From: Virgisporangium aurantiacum
GTDB taxonomy: Bacteria > Actinomycetota > Actinomycetes > Mycobacteriales > Micromonosporaceae
DNA length: 64,000 bases
Direction of reading: 5' to 3'
NCBI RefSeq assembly: GCF_016863635.1
Contig: NZ_BOPG01000075.1
Span: forward strand, 41,082 to 105,081
Shown: piece by piece, positions 23,090-32,176 of the stretch
How the letters are laid out: each line of letters opens with the position of its first letter
Numbering within the stretch: the first letter of the stretch is position 1
Program-made: the position numbers and the translations under genes
Notes under the pieces: generated by a model
What the model was told of the DNA's origin: nothing
Databases searched by the model: none
What the model saw: the letters and a program-made list of their open reading frames with translations, nothing else

Positions 23090-24183
23090 CCCACACCAAC
23101 CTGACCGCGGCGATCAACCAAGGCGGCTCCGGCAACACCGAGGTCGTCGGCGCGTTGGAAACCGCGTTCGCCGACCTCCTCGGCGCACGGATCGCGTTGT
23201 GCACCTCCAGCGGCACCGCCGCGCTCATCTGCGCGCTGTGGGCCGCCGGGATACGCCCCGGCGACGCCGTCGCGGTCTCCGCCCTCGCACCGGCCATGAC
23301 CGGGCTCGCCGTGACGGCCCTCGGCGCTCACCCCCTCTTCTGCGACACCGCCGGCCCGTCATCGTTCGGCATCGACCCACAGGCCGCCGCCCACGCCATC
23401 GACCACGGAGTGAAGGCAGCGGTGCTCGTGCCGATGTGGGGCTACTGGGACGAACAACCAGCCACCCTCGACGCATTGCGCCGCAACGGCGTCGCGGTCA
23501 TCGTCGACGCCGCACAGGCACCGTTCCTGCGCCTACGCGACGGGCTGTGCGCAGCGGCCGACATCGTCTGCCTGAGCCTGCACGGACGCAAACCGTTCAA
23601 GGCCGGCGAAGGCGGCGTGTGCCTTACCAACCACCGACACCTGGCCGACGGCGTGGTCCAACTGCGCAACTTCGGGCAGCACACCGCCTTCGACGGGCGG
23701 CGGCTCACCGCGACCGGCGCGTTCGGGGCCGGCTTCGGCGTCAACTTCAAGATCAACGCGCTGGGCGCGGCCTGGTGCCTGGCCCAGGTCCAGCACGCCG
23801 ACCGGCTCCGCGCCCACCTCACCGCACTGCGGACCACCGCCACCGACACCTTCGCCGCTGCCGGGATCGGGTGGACCGAAGCGAAGCAGGCGAGCACCGT
23901 GGCCGAACACGGCCGCTATGGCATCGTCGCGATCTGTCCGGACGAACAGGACGCCAAACAACTGGCGGCCGGCCTCGACGAACGCGGCATCGAGGTCGAC
24001 ACCACCCGCTACCACTACCGCCCGACGTACGACGCCGGGCATCTGGCCCGCTACGCCACCGCCTGCCCCAACGCGGAGCGGCTGACCCGCCAAGCCGTCG
24101 CGTGCCGCCTCGAAGCCTTCACCGCCGCCGCACCGGTAAGCCGCGTAGCGGCGACTCGCCCCGACCTGAACCGCATGACCTGA
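23077..24183 (+). CDS. DegT/DnrJ/EryC1/StrS-family sugar aminotransferase
   Basis: 368 residues; GGGAGGTGCC before ATG 23077. CTSSGTAALICALWAAGIRPGDAVAV, VAVIVDAAQAPFL (Asp to the PLP nitrogen) and SLHGRKPFKAGEGG (PLP Lys in HGRK) are the family motifs. LRNFGQH and FKINALGAAWCLAQV follow. It should transaminate the keto-sugar made by the preceding oxidoreductase, giving an amino sugar. The ATG lies inside the oxidoreductase gene, so expression is coupled. Confidence 0.9.
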   Translation: MDELTHTNLTAAINQGGSGNTEVVGALETAFADLLGARIALCTSSGTAALICALWAAGIRPGDAVAVSALAPAMTGLAVTALGAHPLFCDTAGPSSFGIDPQAAAHAIDHGVKAAVLVPMWGYWDEQPATLDALRRNGVAVIVDAAQAPFLRLRDGLCAAADIVCLSLHGRKPFKAGEGGVCLTNHRHLADGVVQLRNFGQHTAFDGRRLTATGAFGAGFGVNFKINALGAAWCLAQVQHADRLRAHLTALRTTATDTFAAAGIGWTEAKQASTVAEHGRYGIVAICPDEQDAKQLAAGLDERGIEVDTTRYHYRPTYDAGHLARYATACPNAERLTRQAVACRLEAFTAAAPVSRVAATRPDLNRMT

Positions 24184-24210
24184 ACCTCCATGATCTGAAC
24201 GGAGCCACCC

Positions 24211-24993
24211 ATGAAGATCGGCATCATCGGGATGGGACACGTCGGCGCCACCATGTACGACCTGTTCCAGCATCACGCCGACCTCGTCACGTTCGACGTA
24301 ACCGACGCCCAGCCGTACCCGCACGACGCCCTGACCGCCTGTGACTTCGCCGTCGTCTGCGTCAACACCCCACCCGATGCGGCCGGCGCCTGCGACACCA
24401 GCAACGTCATCGACGCGGTCAAGCGGCTGCCGACCCAGCGGATCCTGCTGAAGTCAACCGTCCCGCCCGGCACCACCGACCACCTCGCCGACGCGACCGG
24501 CAAGAGCATCTGCTTCAGCCCCGAGTACGTCGGCGAGAGCACCTACCACCAGCCGTTCTGGGTCGACTCGGCCGCCGCTGTTCCGTTCGTCATCGTCGGC
24601 GGACCGCCCGAGGCCCGCGGCTACTTCATCGACGCGTTCCTGCCCGTGCTCGGACCGTCGAAGACCTACTTCCAATGCACCGCGCGGGAAGCCGAGGTCA
24701 TCAAGTACATGGAGAACACCTACTTCGCCACGAAGGTCACCTTCGTCAACGAGTTCTACGAGATCTGCCAGGCGTTCGGCGCGGACTGGCACACCGTGCG
24801 CGAAGGGTGGCTGCTCGACCCTCGGGTCGAACCCATGCACACCGCGGTATTCCCCGCCGACCGCGGCTACGCCGGCAAATGCCTGCCCAAAGACACCGAC
24901 GCCATCATCCACGCTGCCACCGCGGCCGGCTACCGCCCAGACCTGCTCGCGCAGGTCGTGCGCAGCAACGCCCGCATGCGGGCCGGAGACTGA
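24211..24993 (+). CDS. Short UDP-glucose/GDP-mannose dehydrogenase-like protein
   Basis: 260 residues from ATG 24211. N-terminal Rossmann fold (MKIGIIGMGHVGATMYDLF), FAVVCVNTPP, LLKSTVPPGTTD, SPEYVGEST and the central helix EVIKYMENTYFATKVTFVNEFYEIC match UGDH. The catalytic Cys is present in GYAGKCLPKDTDAI. Usual members have about 430 residues with a C-terminal UDP-binding domain, which is absent: the protein ends 16 residues after AGYRPDLL. It may therefore oxidise an unusual substrate, not a UDP-sugar, or be a minimal form. It lies in operon order between the aminotransferase and the deacetylase fusion. Confidence 0.83.
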   Translation: MKIGIIGMGHVGATMYDLFQHHADLVTFDVTDAQPYPHDALTACDFAVVCVNTPPDAAGACDTSNVIDAVKRLPTQRILLKSTVPPGTTDHLADATGKSICFSPEYVGESTYHQPFWVDSAAAVPFVIVGGPPEARGYFIDAFLPVLGPSKTYFQCTAREAEVIKYMENTYFATKVTFVNEFYEICQAFGADWHTVREGWLLDPRVEPMHTAVFPADRGYAGKCLPKDTDAIIHAATAAGYRPDLLAQVVRSNARMRAGD

Positions 24994-24995
24994 CC

Positions 24996-26942
24996 ATGCC
25001 GCACGCCCACACGGTCATCGCCGTCAACTACCACCGCATCGGCCCTGTCGACGCCGGGAATCCGTTGCACCGGCTGCACACCGTGCCCACCGACGTCTTC
25101 CGCGCCCAGCTGGACCACATGCAGCAGCACGGAACCATTGTGAGCCTCGACGACGTTCGTAACTGCCGCGGCCTCGGTGAGATGAACTTCGTTGTTTCGT
25201 TCGACGACGTGCCCGCAGCGGCGATGACCGGGATCCAGCTGATGCTGGACCGGCAGCTGCCGGTCACGGTGTCGGTGTGCACGCGGCTCGCCACGGCCGG
25301 CTGGGGCACCCGCGACAAGGTCTACTGCGTCGGCCGGTACGCCGACCCTGGCACGGTCCGCGCCGCGGTCCGGGCCGCGTTCCCCGACACGGTGAGGAAT
25401 GCGGTCCGCGACGGCGAACCGGTGTCGTTCTACCACGTCACCAAACGCGACGACCTCGACCCGGACCTGGTCGTCGACACGCTGATCGACCCGCTGCTCG
25501 CCAGCATCGAACCGCTCGCCCGCCCGTTCCTCGATGGCTCCGGCTACCTGTCGTGGGAGCGCATCCGCGACCTGGCCTGCCATCCGCTGGTCACCATCGC
25601 CAACCACACGGCCAGCCATGCCAACCTCGCCGCGCTGGCCCCGGACCGGATCGCCGAGGACATCACCACGGCGCATCACCTGCTCCGCGAGCAGCTCGGG
25701 GCGCCGCCGCGCTGGCTCACCATCCCGTTCGGGCGCCTGGATCAGCGGCTGGCCATTGACTGCCTCGATGTGGTGCATCCGTTGGGCTACCACGGCATCC
25801 TGTGGGTCGGCGATGTCGCCACCATAGCGGCCACGCTGGTCACCGCGCCGTACCACGCACAGGTTCTGCACCTGGTCCGCCTGCACGCCCCCACCACCAT
25901 CGACGAGTTCGTCACCCGCACCCGTGCGCTGGCCAAGCAGGCAGCTACGGCCGCGGTCGGGCAACTCCCGGCGCGGATCCACAGCGACCCGGTCACGATC
26001 GTCGAATCCAGCGACCCGCACCCCGCCACCCGATTCGAGATGCTGGCCCGCCAAGGCAAGGACTACGCCTCCAACGTCGACTTCTACCGCTACCAGTTCA
26101 CCACCAACCCGGCCAAGGGGACCCGGCCGGACTACTACGCGGTGGACCGCGACGGTCGGATCGAGGCGACTGCCTACAACTTCCACGCCACCTTCCGGAT
26201 CGGCGCCCACACCGTCCCCGGGGTCTACCTGGCCAGCTGGCGCAAGCTGCCCGAGGCGCACAACACCGCGGCCGGCACGCTGGTGCAGCGGATGACCGCC
26301 CGCGAGCCGGTCGTGGGCGTGTACCACCCGAGCCCGGTCGCCGCGGCGGCGTTCCGCAGCTGGCACCAGATCCCGGTCTGGCGACTGAGCCTTGCCACCG
26401 ACACCGCCGACGTCGCGCGGCTGGACCGTCTACACGAATGGGCCACCTTCGACGCCACGATCAACCCGCTGGTGGACGCGATAGGCCGCGAGGCGGATTT
26501 CACCGTGGCCCGCGACCGCACCTTCTACCAGTGGCGGTACGAGTCCTACCCGTTGGCGACCTGCCGGTACGTGGTGCTGTTCCGCCGGGCCGAACCGGTG
26601 GCCTACGCGGTCACGCTGCAACGCGGCGGCCGGATCGAGATTGCCGACTGGTATGCGCCGTCCACCCTCGGCTACGCCCGGCTCGTCGCCGCCGTGCAGG
26701 ACAGCGCCCGTGGCCACCTCGCCCACACCATCGAGGTCGAAACCAGCAGCCGTGCCGTTGCCGACGACCTCGCGATCCGGTTCCGGGCGACGACGGCCCG
26801 CGCGACGAACTTCTACCACTTCAACCGCGCCCGCCTGGCCGAGTTCGGGGTCGACACCGCCGCTATCGACGACCTCACGGCGCGGTGGCCGCGGCTGCGT
26901 TTCCACGAGACCGCCAGCACCGGCGATCTGCTGATCCGGTAG
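24996..26942 (+). CDS. Polysaccharide deacetylase / GNAT-like acyltransferase fusion
   Basis: 648 residues from ATG 24996, 2 bases after the previous stop. Residues about 1-300 are a NodB-type deacetylase: IAVNYHRIG, FVVSFDDVPAAAM (metal Asp pair) and IANHTASHANLAAL (HXXXH ligands), with PFGRLDQRL near the end. Residues about 335-648 look like an acyltransferase of the GNAT/FemAB superfamily: NVDFYRYQFTTNPAKG, GVYLASWRKLPEAHN, AYAVTLQRGGRIEIADWYAP, YHFNRARLAEFG. One chain could deacetylate an N-acetyl amino sugar and then put another acyl group on the freed amine, perhaps from the acyl carrier protein encoded in this operon. That pairing is inference. Confidence 0.8.
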   Translation: MPHAHTVIAVNYHRIGPVDAGNPLHRLHTVPTDVFRAQLDHMQQHGTIVSLDDVRNCRGLGEMNFVVSFDDVPAAAMTGIQLMLDRQLPVTVSVCTRLATAGWGTRDKVYCVGRYADPGTVRAAVRAAFPDTVRNAVRDGEPVSFYHVTKRDDLDPDLVVDTLIDPLLASIEPLARPFLDGSGYLSWERIRDLACHPLVTIANHTASHANLAALAPDRIAEDITTAHHLLREQLGAPPRWLTIPFGRLDQRLAIDCLDVVHPLGYHGILWVGDVATIAATLVTAPYHAQVLHLVRLHAPTTIDEFVTRTRALAKQAATAAVGQLPARIHSDPVTIVESSDPHPATRFEMLARQGKDYASNVDFYRYQFTTNPAKGTRPDYYAVDRDGRIEATAYNFHATFRIGAHTVPGVYLASWRKLPEAHNTAAGTLVQRMTAREPVVGVYHPSPVAAAAFRSWHQIPVWRLSLATDTADVARLDRLHEWATFDATINPLVDAIGREADFTVARDRTFYQWRYESYPLATCRYVVLFRRAEPVAYAVTLQRGGRIEIADWYAPSTLGYARLVAAVQDSARGHLAHTIEVETSSRAVADDLAIRFRATTARATNFYHFNRARLAEFGVDTAAIDDLTARWPRLRFHETASTGDLLIR

Positions 26943-26948
26943 CCGGCC

Positions 26949-28529
26949 ATGCATCCATCCACGTACCCGATGGGCCCAGCTGTGTACACCGTCGCAGACA
27001 TCCTCGCCGCCAGCGCCGCCCGTACGCCCGCGCGCACCGCCGTCATCGACGGGCACACCCGGATCTCCTACGGCGAACTGAACGAGCGTGCCCGCCGCTG
27101 CGCCAGCCTGCTCGCCCGCCGTGTCGACCCCGGCGACCGGGTCGCGATCCTCCTGCCTCGCGGGGTCGATGCGCTCGCGGTGTACTTCGGCGCCCACCTG
27201 GCCGGCGCTGTTCCGGTGTTCGTCCACGACCAGCTGCGACCCCGGCAGGTCGCGCACATCGTCGCCCACGCCGGTGCTCGCCTGGTGTGCACCAGTACCC
27301 GCCACCACAAGCTGCTGCGCGACATCGACCTGCCCGACGCGGCGATCGTGAACATTTCCACGCTCCGCGAATCCCCGCTGCTCACGGCGGTGCCGCGGAT
27401 CGGCCGGGACCTCGCCGGGCTGATCTACACCTCGGGCTCCACCGGCACCGCGAAAGGTGTGGCCGTCACCCACGACAACCTCCTCGCCGGCGCCGGCATC
27501 GTCGCCGTCTACCTGCATCTGGAGAGCCGGGACTGCACGATGGCGATTCTGCCGTGGAGCTTCGACTACGGACTCAACCAGGTGCTCGCCACGTTCGCCG
27601 CCGGCGGCAGCGTGGTCATCCAACGCTCGACCTTCGGCCCGGACATCTGCCGCACCCTCGCCGCGGCCGACGTGACCGGCCTCGCGGGCGTGCCGTCCCT
27701 GTGGGTTGCCTTGACCGGCTCCGGCTCCCCGTTTCGGCAGTCTCGGTTGCCGGCGCTGCGCTACATCACCAACTCCGGAGGGCCGCTCGCGCCGGCCACC
27801 ATCGACAAGATCCGCACCGCGCAACCCCACCTCGACATCTACCTCATGTACGGGCTGACCGAGGCGTTCCGCTCCACCTACCTCGACCCCGCCCAGGTCG
27901 CCGACCGGCCCACCTCGATCGGCAAGGCCATCCCCAACACCGAAGTCCTCGTCATCGACGACGACGGCCGCCCCTGCCCACCCGGCGCTGTCGGTGAACT
28001 CGTCCACCGCGGACCCACCGTCGCGTTCGGCTACTGGCACGACCCGGACGCGACCGCAGCCGTGTTCGGACCCCACCCGCACCAACCGGCCGGCTTCCGC
28101 GACGTCGGTCCGGCCGAGACCGTCGTGTACTCCGGCGACTACGTGAAGGCCGACACCGACGGCTACCTCTACTACGTCGGGCGGCGCGACGAGCTGTTCA
28201 AGTCCCGCGGCATCCGCGTCACCACCAGCGAGATCGAGGCCGAAGTCCGCGCCTCGGGGATGGTGACCGAAGCCGTCGTCGCCGTTACCACCGGCGGCCC
28301 CGATCCCCACCTGGTGGCGGCCGTGCTCCTGAGCGGCGGCGCCACCCTCGGCGATCTGCGGGCGTACTGCCGCGACGAGCTGGCCCCGCACATGCAGCCC
28401 CACGAGATCGTCGCTAGGGACACCATGCCCACGACGTCAACCGGCAAGACCGACCGGTCCGCGGTCCGGGCGCACCTCACTACGCAGATCGCCACTCAGC
28501 TGACCACCGCCGCGACGGTGCAGCCATGA
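26949..28529 (+). CDS. AMP-forming acyl/aminoacyl ligase
   Basis: 526 residues. ANL-superfamily motifs in order: GLIYTSGSTGTAKGVAVTH (P-loop, about residue 157), MYGLTEAFRS, YSGDYVKADTDGYLYYVGRRDELFKSRG and the C-terminal lysine in TSTGKTDR. It activates a carboxylic or amino acid as an adenylate and loads it on a carrier. With the ACP gene at 30985 and an aminotransferase and amide synthetase between, it resembles the ligase-aminotransferase-amidotransferase-ACP set found in exosortase-A polysaccharide loci. It overlaps the next gene by 4 bases (ATGA). Confidence 0.9.
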   Translation: MHPSTYPMGPAVYTVADILAASAARTPARTAVIDGHTRISYGELNERARRCASLLARRVDPGDRVAILLPRGVDALAVYFGAHLAGAVPVFVHDQLRPRQVAHIVAHAGARLVCTSTRHHKLLRDIDLPDAAIVNISTLRESPLLTAVPRIGRDLAGLIYTSGSTGTAKGVAVTHDNLLAGAGIVAVYLHLESRDCTMAILPWSFDYGLNQVLATFAAGGSVVIQRSTFGPDICRTLAAADVTGLAGVPSLWVALTGSGSPFRQSRLPALRYITNSGGPLAPATIDKIRTAQPHLDIYLMYGLTEAFRSTYLDPAQVADRPTSIGKAIPNTEVLVIDDDGRPCPPGAVGELVHRGPTVAFGYWHDPDATAAVFGPHPHQPAGFRDVGPAETVVYSGDYVKADTDGYLYYVGRRDELFKSRGIRVTTSEIEAEVRASGMVTEAVVAVTTGGPDPHLVAAVLLSGGATLGDLRAYCRDELAPHMQPHEIVARDTMPTTSTGKTDRSAVRAHLTTQIATQLTTAATVQP

Positions 28530-29699
28530 CCAGCAAGGCCGAGATCCGGGACCTGGCCGCGCCGCTGGATGAGTTCGCGCGACTACACACCGACACCCTG
28601 CGCCGGTTCGGCTCCCGCGCGGTCGATCTGTCCTACCCCAACCCGCGTTTCCACCTTGACGACCGCCCATATCGAACCCTCGCCGACCTCGCCGCCCGGG
28701 CCACTGTCGACGACCTTCGCTACAGCCCGTTCGGAGGGTTCACCACCGCCCGCCGACGCGTCGCCGCCGTGCTGGCCGAACAGCACGGCGTGCCCTACCT
28801 GTACCGCGACGTGATCCTCACCCCGGGCGCCACGGCCGCACTCAATCTCGCCCTGTCGACCCTGTTCGACCCGCCGGACCGGATCCTGCTCGTCACACCC
28901 TGCTGGATGGACTACCCGCTGTACGTCACCAATCTCGGCCTCGCCTCCGACCTGGTCAGCAGCGACGACCGCAAACACCTGGACCTGGCCGCGATCGAAC
29001 GGGCCTGGACGCCGCACACACGTGGAATGATCATCAGCCAGCCCGCCAGCCCCACCGGCGTCTGCTACCAGCCCGGCGAGATCACCGCGCTGGCGGCCCT
29101 GCTCACCCGGCTCGGGGACATCCACGGCCGACCACCACTGTTGATCAACGACGAGACTCACCGTGATCAAATCTGGACCGGCCAGGACCTGCTCACTCCG
29201 GCGCACATCTACCCGCAGACCGTCAGCGTCTGCTCCTTCGGCAAAGCCTGGCAGATGCAGGGCCAACGGACCGGCTACCTCGCCATCCACCCCGACATCG
29301 CACAGCGAGAGAGCCTGCGTGACCGGCTGGCGCTCGCCATGCGGGTGACCGGCTACTGCGCACCGACCGCGCTCACCCAGCACCTGATCACTGCGCTGAG
29401 CCCGTTCACACCCGACCTCGGGCCGCTGGCCAACCTTCAGCACCACGCCCGACACCGGCTCCACCAGGCCGGCTACCAGGTCCATCGACGCCGCCGCGAC
29501 CCACTTCGTCTACGTCCGCGCCCCCGTCGCCGACGACGGCCAGTACGTCCGGCTCGCCGCCGACCAGGGCGTCCTGGTCATGCCGTCGCGGCTGTTCCAC
29601 GAACCCGGCCACTTCCGGATCGCCCTGAACACCGACGGCACTGCCCTCGACCACGCGCTCGACGTTCTCGCCGACCTCAACACCGATTCGGGTGGCTGA
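28526..29699 (+). pseudogene. Class I/II PLP aminotransferase with a frameshift near 29,480
   Basis: ATG 28526. The first 318 residues are a normal fold-type I enzyme: LSYPNPRF, RYSPFGGFTTARRRVA, LTPGATAALNLAL, ISQPASPTGVCY, INDETHRDQIW and SFGKAWQMQGQRTGY with the PLP Lys. After HRLHQAGYQ the reading frame turns into an Arg-rich string that runs through into the next gene. The proper C-terminus is one base out of frame: SIDAAATHFVYVRAPVADD...FRIALNTDG...DSGG, stopping at 29697-29699. A single base too many, probably the G at 29480, explains it. Either a recent mutation or a sequence error. If real, the enzyme lacks its C-terminal small domain. Confidence 0.75.
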
Positions 29700-29701
29700 T
29701 C

Positions 29702-30988
29702 ATGCTGGAAAAGTTCCTGCCGGTCGCGAACGTGGCCTGGTCGGCGGCCACCTTCAGGGTGATCTACACCGACGCGGGTCCGGCCCTCACGCCGGAGGAC
29801 CTCGCTGGCGGCGGCCGGTTCACCACCGCGGATCGCAACGGCCACACCGTGGTCTTGACCCGCGACCGGCTCGGGCTCAACAAGCTGTACTTCGCCATCC
29901 ACCCGGACCGTGGCGTCGTCGCCGCGAACTACCTCGCCGACCTCGTCCGAGCCGGTATCCCGTTCGAGGCGATCTACGCCGTCCCCGCAGGCACGGCCAC
30001 CGTCGTCGACCTGCACGCCCGAACGATCCGACTGAACCGCCATCACCACCTCCCGACCGGCCCCGCAGCAAATGAACCGCGGCACCATCTGGGGCAGGCG
30101 CGGGACCGGCTCAGCCAGCACATCGAGGCAGCCGCGGCAGCCCACCCCTGCGCCGCCGTCGCTGTGTGCCTGTCCGGTGGGCTGGACAGCGGCCTCATCG
30201 CCGCGCTCGTACGCACTCACTTCGCCATCGTCGTCGCCTACACCTACGCCTTCGACGACCACACCGGGCAACTCAGCCCGGACGCGGTCGCCGCCGAACG
30301 GCTCGCCCACTGGCTGGACATCCCGTTCCGGCTCGTCACCGCCGACGCCGACAAGATCCTCGCCGTCCTACCACGGGCATACCGGCACGGGCAGGACTGG
30401 CGCGACTTCAACATCCACTGCGCCATCGTCAACGAGATCCTCGCCGAAGCCATCGCCGCCGACCTGACCGGTATAGATGGGCCGGCTCTCGTGTTCACCG
30501 GCGACCTCATGAACGAACTCCTCGGCGACTACACACCCATCCGCTACCGCGGACACGACTTCTACACGCTGCCCAACGTGCCACCAGAGCAAGCCCGGAC
30601 CAGCCTCGTCCGTGGTCTGCAATGCGGCGACCGGGAAATCGGCGTCTTCGCCGCCCACGGCCTCGTCGCCGTCCAGCCCTACGGGCAGATCGCCGACCAG
30701 CTACTCCAGGTCCCGGCGACCGTGCCCAAACCCGAGATCATCCGCGGCCTGGCCGGCCCGCTGCTGCCCGACGATTCCTACGACCGGCCCAAGGCCCGAG
30801 CCCAGATCGGCGGCCCCACCGCGACCACGGGAATCCTTCCCCTCCTGGTGGACGCCGGACACGTCGGCACCCGACTCGAACACGAATTCTGCGCGGCGAT
30901 CGGTGTGACCGAGCCTCGGTCGCTGCGCGGCCGAATCCGAGCCGGTGTGTACCGATTCCCCAGCCGATTCCCCATGGAGGCCACATGA
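29702..30988 (+). CDS. Asparagine-synthetase-like amide ligase without glutaminase Cys
   Basis: 428 residues from ATG 29702, 2 bases after the corrected aminotransferase stop. The apparent continuous 820-residue frame from 28526 is a frameshift artefact. The ATP-pyrophosphatase motif AVCLSGGLDSGLIAALV is at about residues 153-169, followed by YAFDDHTGQLSPDAVAAERLAHWL and VFTGDLMNELLGDY. The N-terminus starts MLEKFLPV, so the Cys at position 2 used by class II glutaminases is absent. This is also true of beta-lactam synthetase and its relatives. It may form an amide or lactam on a carrier-bound substrate with a free amine as nucleophile. Confidence 0.85.
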   Translation: MLEKFLPVANVAWSAATFRVIYTDAGPALTPEDLAGGGRFTTADRNGHTVVLTRDRLGLNKLYFAIHPDRGVVAANYLADLVRAGIPFEAIYAVPAGTATVVDLHARTIRLNRHHHLPTGPAANEPRHHLGQARDRLSQHIEAAAAAHPCAAVAVCLSGGLDSGLIAALVRTHFAIVVAYTYAFDDHTGQLSPDAVAAERLAHWLDIPFRLVTADADKILAVLPRAYRHGQDWRDFNIHCAIVNEILAEAIAADLTGIDGPALVFTGDLMNELLGDYTPIRYRGHDFYTLPNVPPEQARTSLVRGLQCGDREIGVFAAHGLVAVQPYGQIADQLLQVPATVPKPEIIRGLAGPLLPDDSYDRPKARAQIGGPTATTGILPLLVDAGHVGTRLEHEFCAAIGVTEPRSLRGRIRAGVYRFPSRFPMEAT

Positions 30989-31281
30989 ACACCGTCGATG
31001 CCACCCGGGCCAATGCCGAATCCAGTCTGGAACAGCTCGTCCGCGAGATTGGCAGAATACCGGCGACGGACACCACGTTCGGGCCGCACTCGGAACTGTT
31101 CGACTCCGGATACATCGACTCACTCGGCATCGTCGCCCTCACCACCTACATCGAACAGCAGTTCGGCGTCGCATTCACTGAAGAGCAGTTGTTCGACCCA
31201 CGGTTCGTCACGGTCGCCGGAATCGCACAGATCGTCGCGACCGGTGCGCCGAGCGGCCCTCACCGCAACCGCCGCGAGTAG
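30985..31281 (+). CDS. Acyl carrier protein
   Basis: 98 residues; GGAGG before ATG 30985, which overlaps the previous stop (ATGA). Four-helix carrier fold with the phosphopantetheine site SELFDSGYIDSLGIVAL, Ser at DSL. It ends with a short basic tail (SGPHRNRRE). It is the natural partner of the AMP ligase at 26949 and closes the operon. Confidence 0.92.
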   Translation: MNTVDATRANAESSLEQLVREIGRIPATDTTFGPHSELFDSGYIDSLGIVALTTYIEQQFGVAFTEEQLFDPRFVTVAGIAQIVATGAPSGPHRNRRE

Positions 31282-31654
31282 AAGCAGCGACTGGCCACGC
31301 TGTCACCCAACGGTACTTCACCCACACGCTTCCGATCACGGAGCTACGAATGAAGGTGCTCATCGCCGTGTACCAAACGTTGTCGACACCGCCCGCGGAT
31401 GCGTACCGGTCCAGTAGGCCACGGCTCGACACGCGTGCTCGACAACTCCTGGACGCGCCGCTCCAACCGACCGTTTCGCCATCACCGGAACCGAATGGCC
31501 AAACCCGGCGACAGCGCCAGCTCCCTCACCCGCAGCCAACGCGCAACGGTCGACCAGCATTGGGCCGTAACCCGGCCACGACAGCAGCGTCCGCATTCGT
31601 GTCGGGCACGGGCGACCCATCCTCAACTACGACGCCATTGGGAAGGTGACAACC
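31282..31654. other. Gap between ACP and NUDIX genes
   Basis: The region is 373 bases long. An ATG at 31350 after GGAGCTACGA starts MKVLIAVYQTLSTPPADAYR, then the frame turns into Arg/Pro/Thr-rich sequence without protein character, so it may be a stump. No hairpin or other gene was found. Confidence 0.3.
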
Positions 31655-32176
31655 ATGCTCAAGCACGCCACCGCCAGTGTCTTCCTCTTCGCACGCCAAG
31701 ACGACGACTGGCGTATCGGCCTGATCCACCACACACGTCTGCACCGTTGGATGCTGCCCGGCGGCCACGTCGAACCGCATGAGAACCCCGCCGAAACCGC
31801 GGTACGGGAGACCCGCGAGGAGACCGGCTGGACCACGCAACTGGTCACCACGCACTCCAACGGCCTGACCGCCGCCGCCCTCGGCGTACCCATGCCGGTC
31901 TGGATCACCGAACCGTGCGTGCCAGCCGAACCCCGCTACCCACACCCACACATCCACGTCGACCACCTGTACGTCGCCGTAGCTATTGGAAACCAGCCGG
32001 ACACCCCTGCGGAATTGCGGTTCGGCTGGTTCAGCCAGGACAACCTGGCCAGCCTCCACATGTTCGACAGCAGCCGACGCCGCGCCGTGCTGCTCTTCGA
32101 CCACATCGACGACCTTGTCACCAACCACACGACCACTGGCGCGACCACCATCGCTACCCTCGGTGCCCCGACATGA
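31655..32176 (+). CDS. NUDIX hydrolase
   Basis: 173 residues from ATG 31655; GGAAGGTGAC precedes. The NUDIX box is complete: GGHVEPHENPAETAVRETREETG at about residues 36-58. It hydrolyses a nucleoside diphosphate linked to some other moiety, and sugar nucleotides or damaged nucleotides are typical. Following an amino-sugar operon, a nucleotide-sugar substrate is conceivable, but a 373-base gap separates the two. Its stop overlaps a short frame that begins at 32173. Confidence 0.9.
   Translation: MLKHATASVFLFARQDDDWRIGLIHHTRLHRWMLPGGHVEPHENPAETAVRETREETGWTTQLVTTHSNGLTAAALGVPMPVWITEPCVPAEPRYPHPHIHVDHLYVAVAIGNQPDTPAELRFGWFSQDNLASLHMFDSSRRRAVLLFDHIDDLVTNHTTTGATTIATLGAPT

Noticed and set aside
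24930..26366. 478-residue minus-strand open frame
   Set aside because: Antisense shadow of the deacetylase fusion; low-complexity composition.
26430..28403. 657-residue minus-strand open frame
   Set aside because: Antisense shadow of the AMP ligase and deacetylase fusion genes. No domain recognisable.
28526..30988. A single 820-residue aminotransferase-asparagine synthetase fusion
   Set aside because: The linker is Arg-rich nonsense. The proper aminotransferase C-terminus and stop are one frame over, and the synthetase has its own ATG at 29702.
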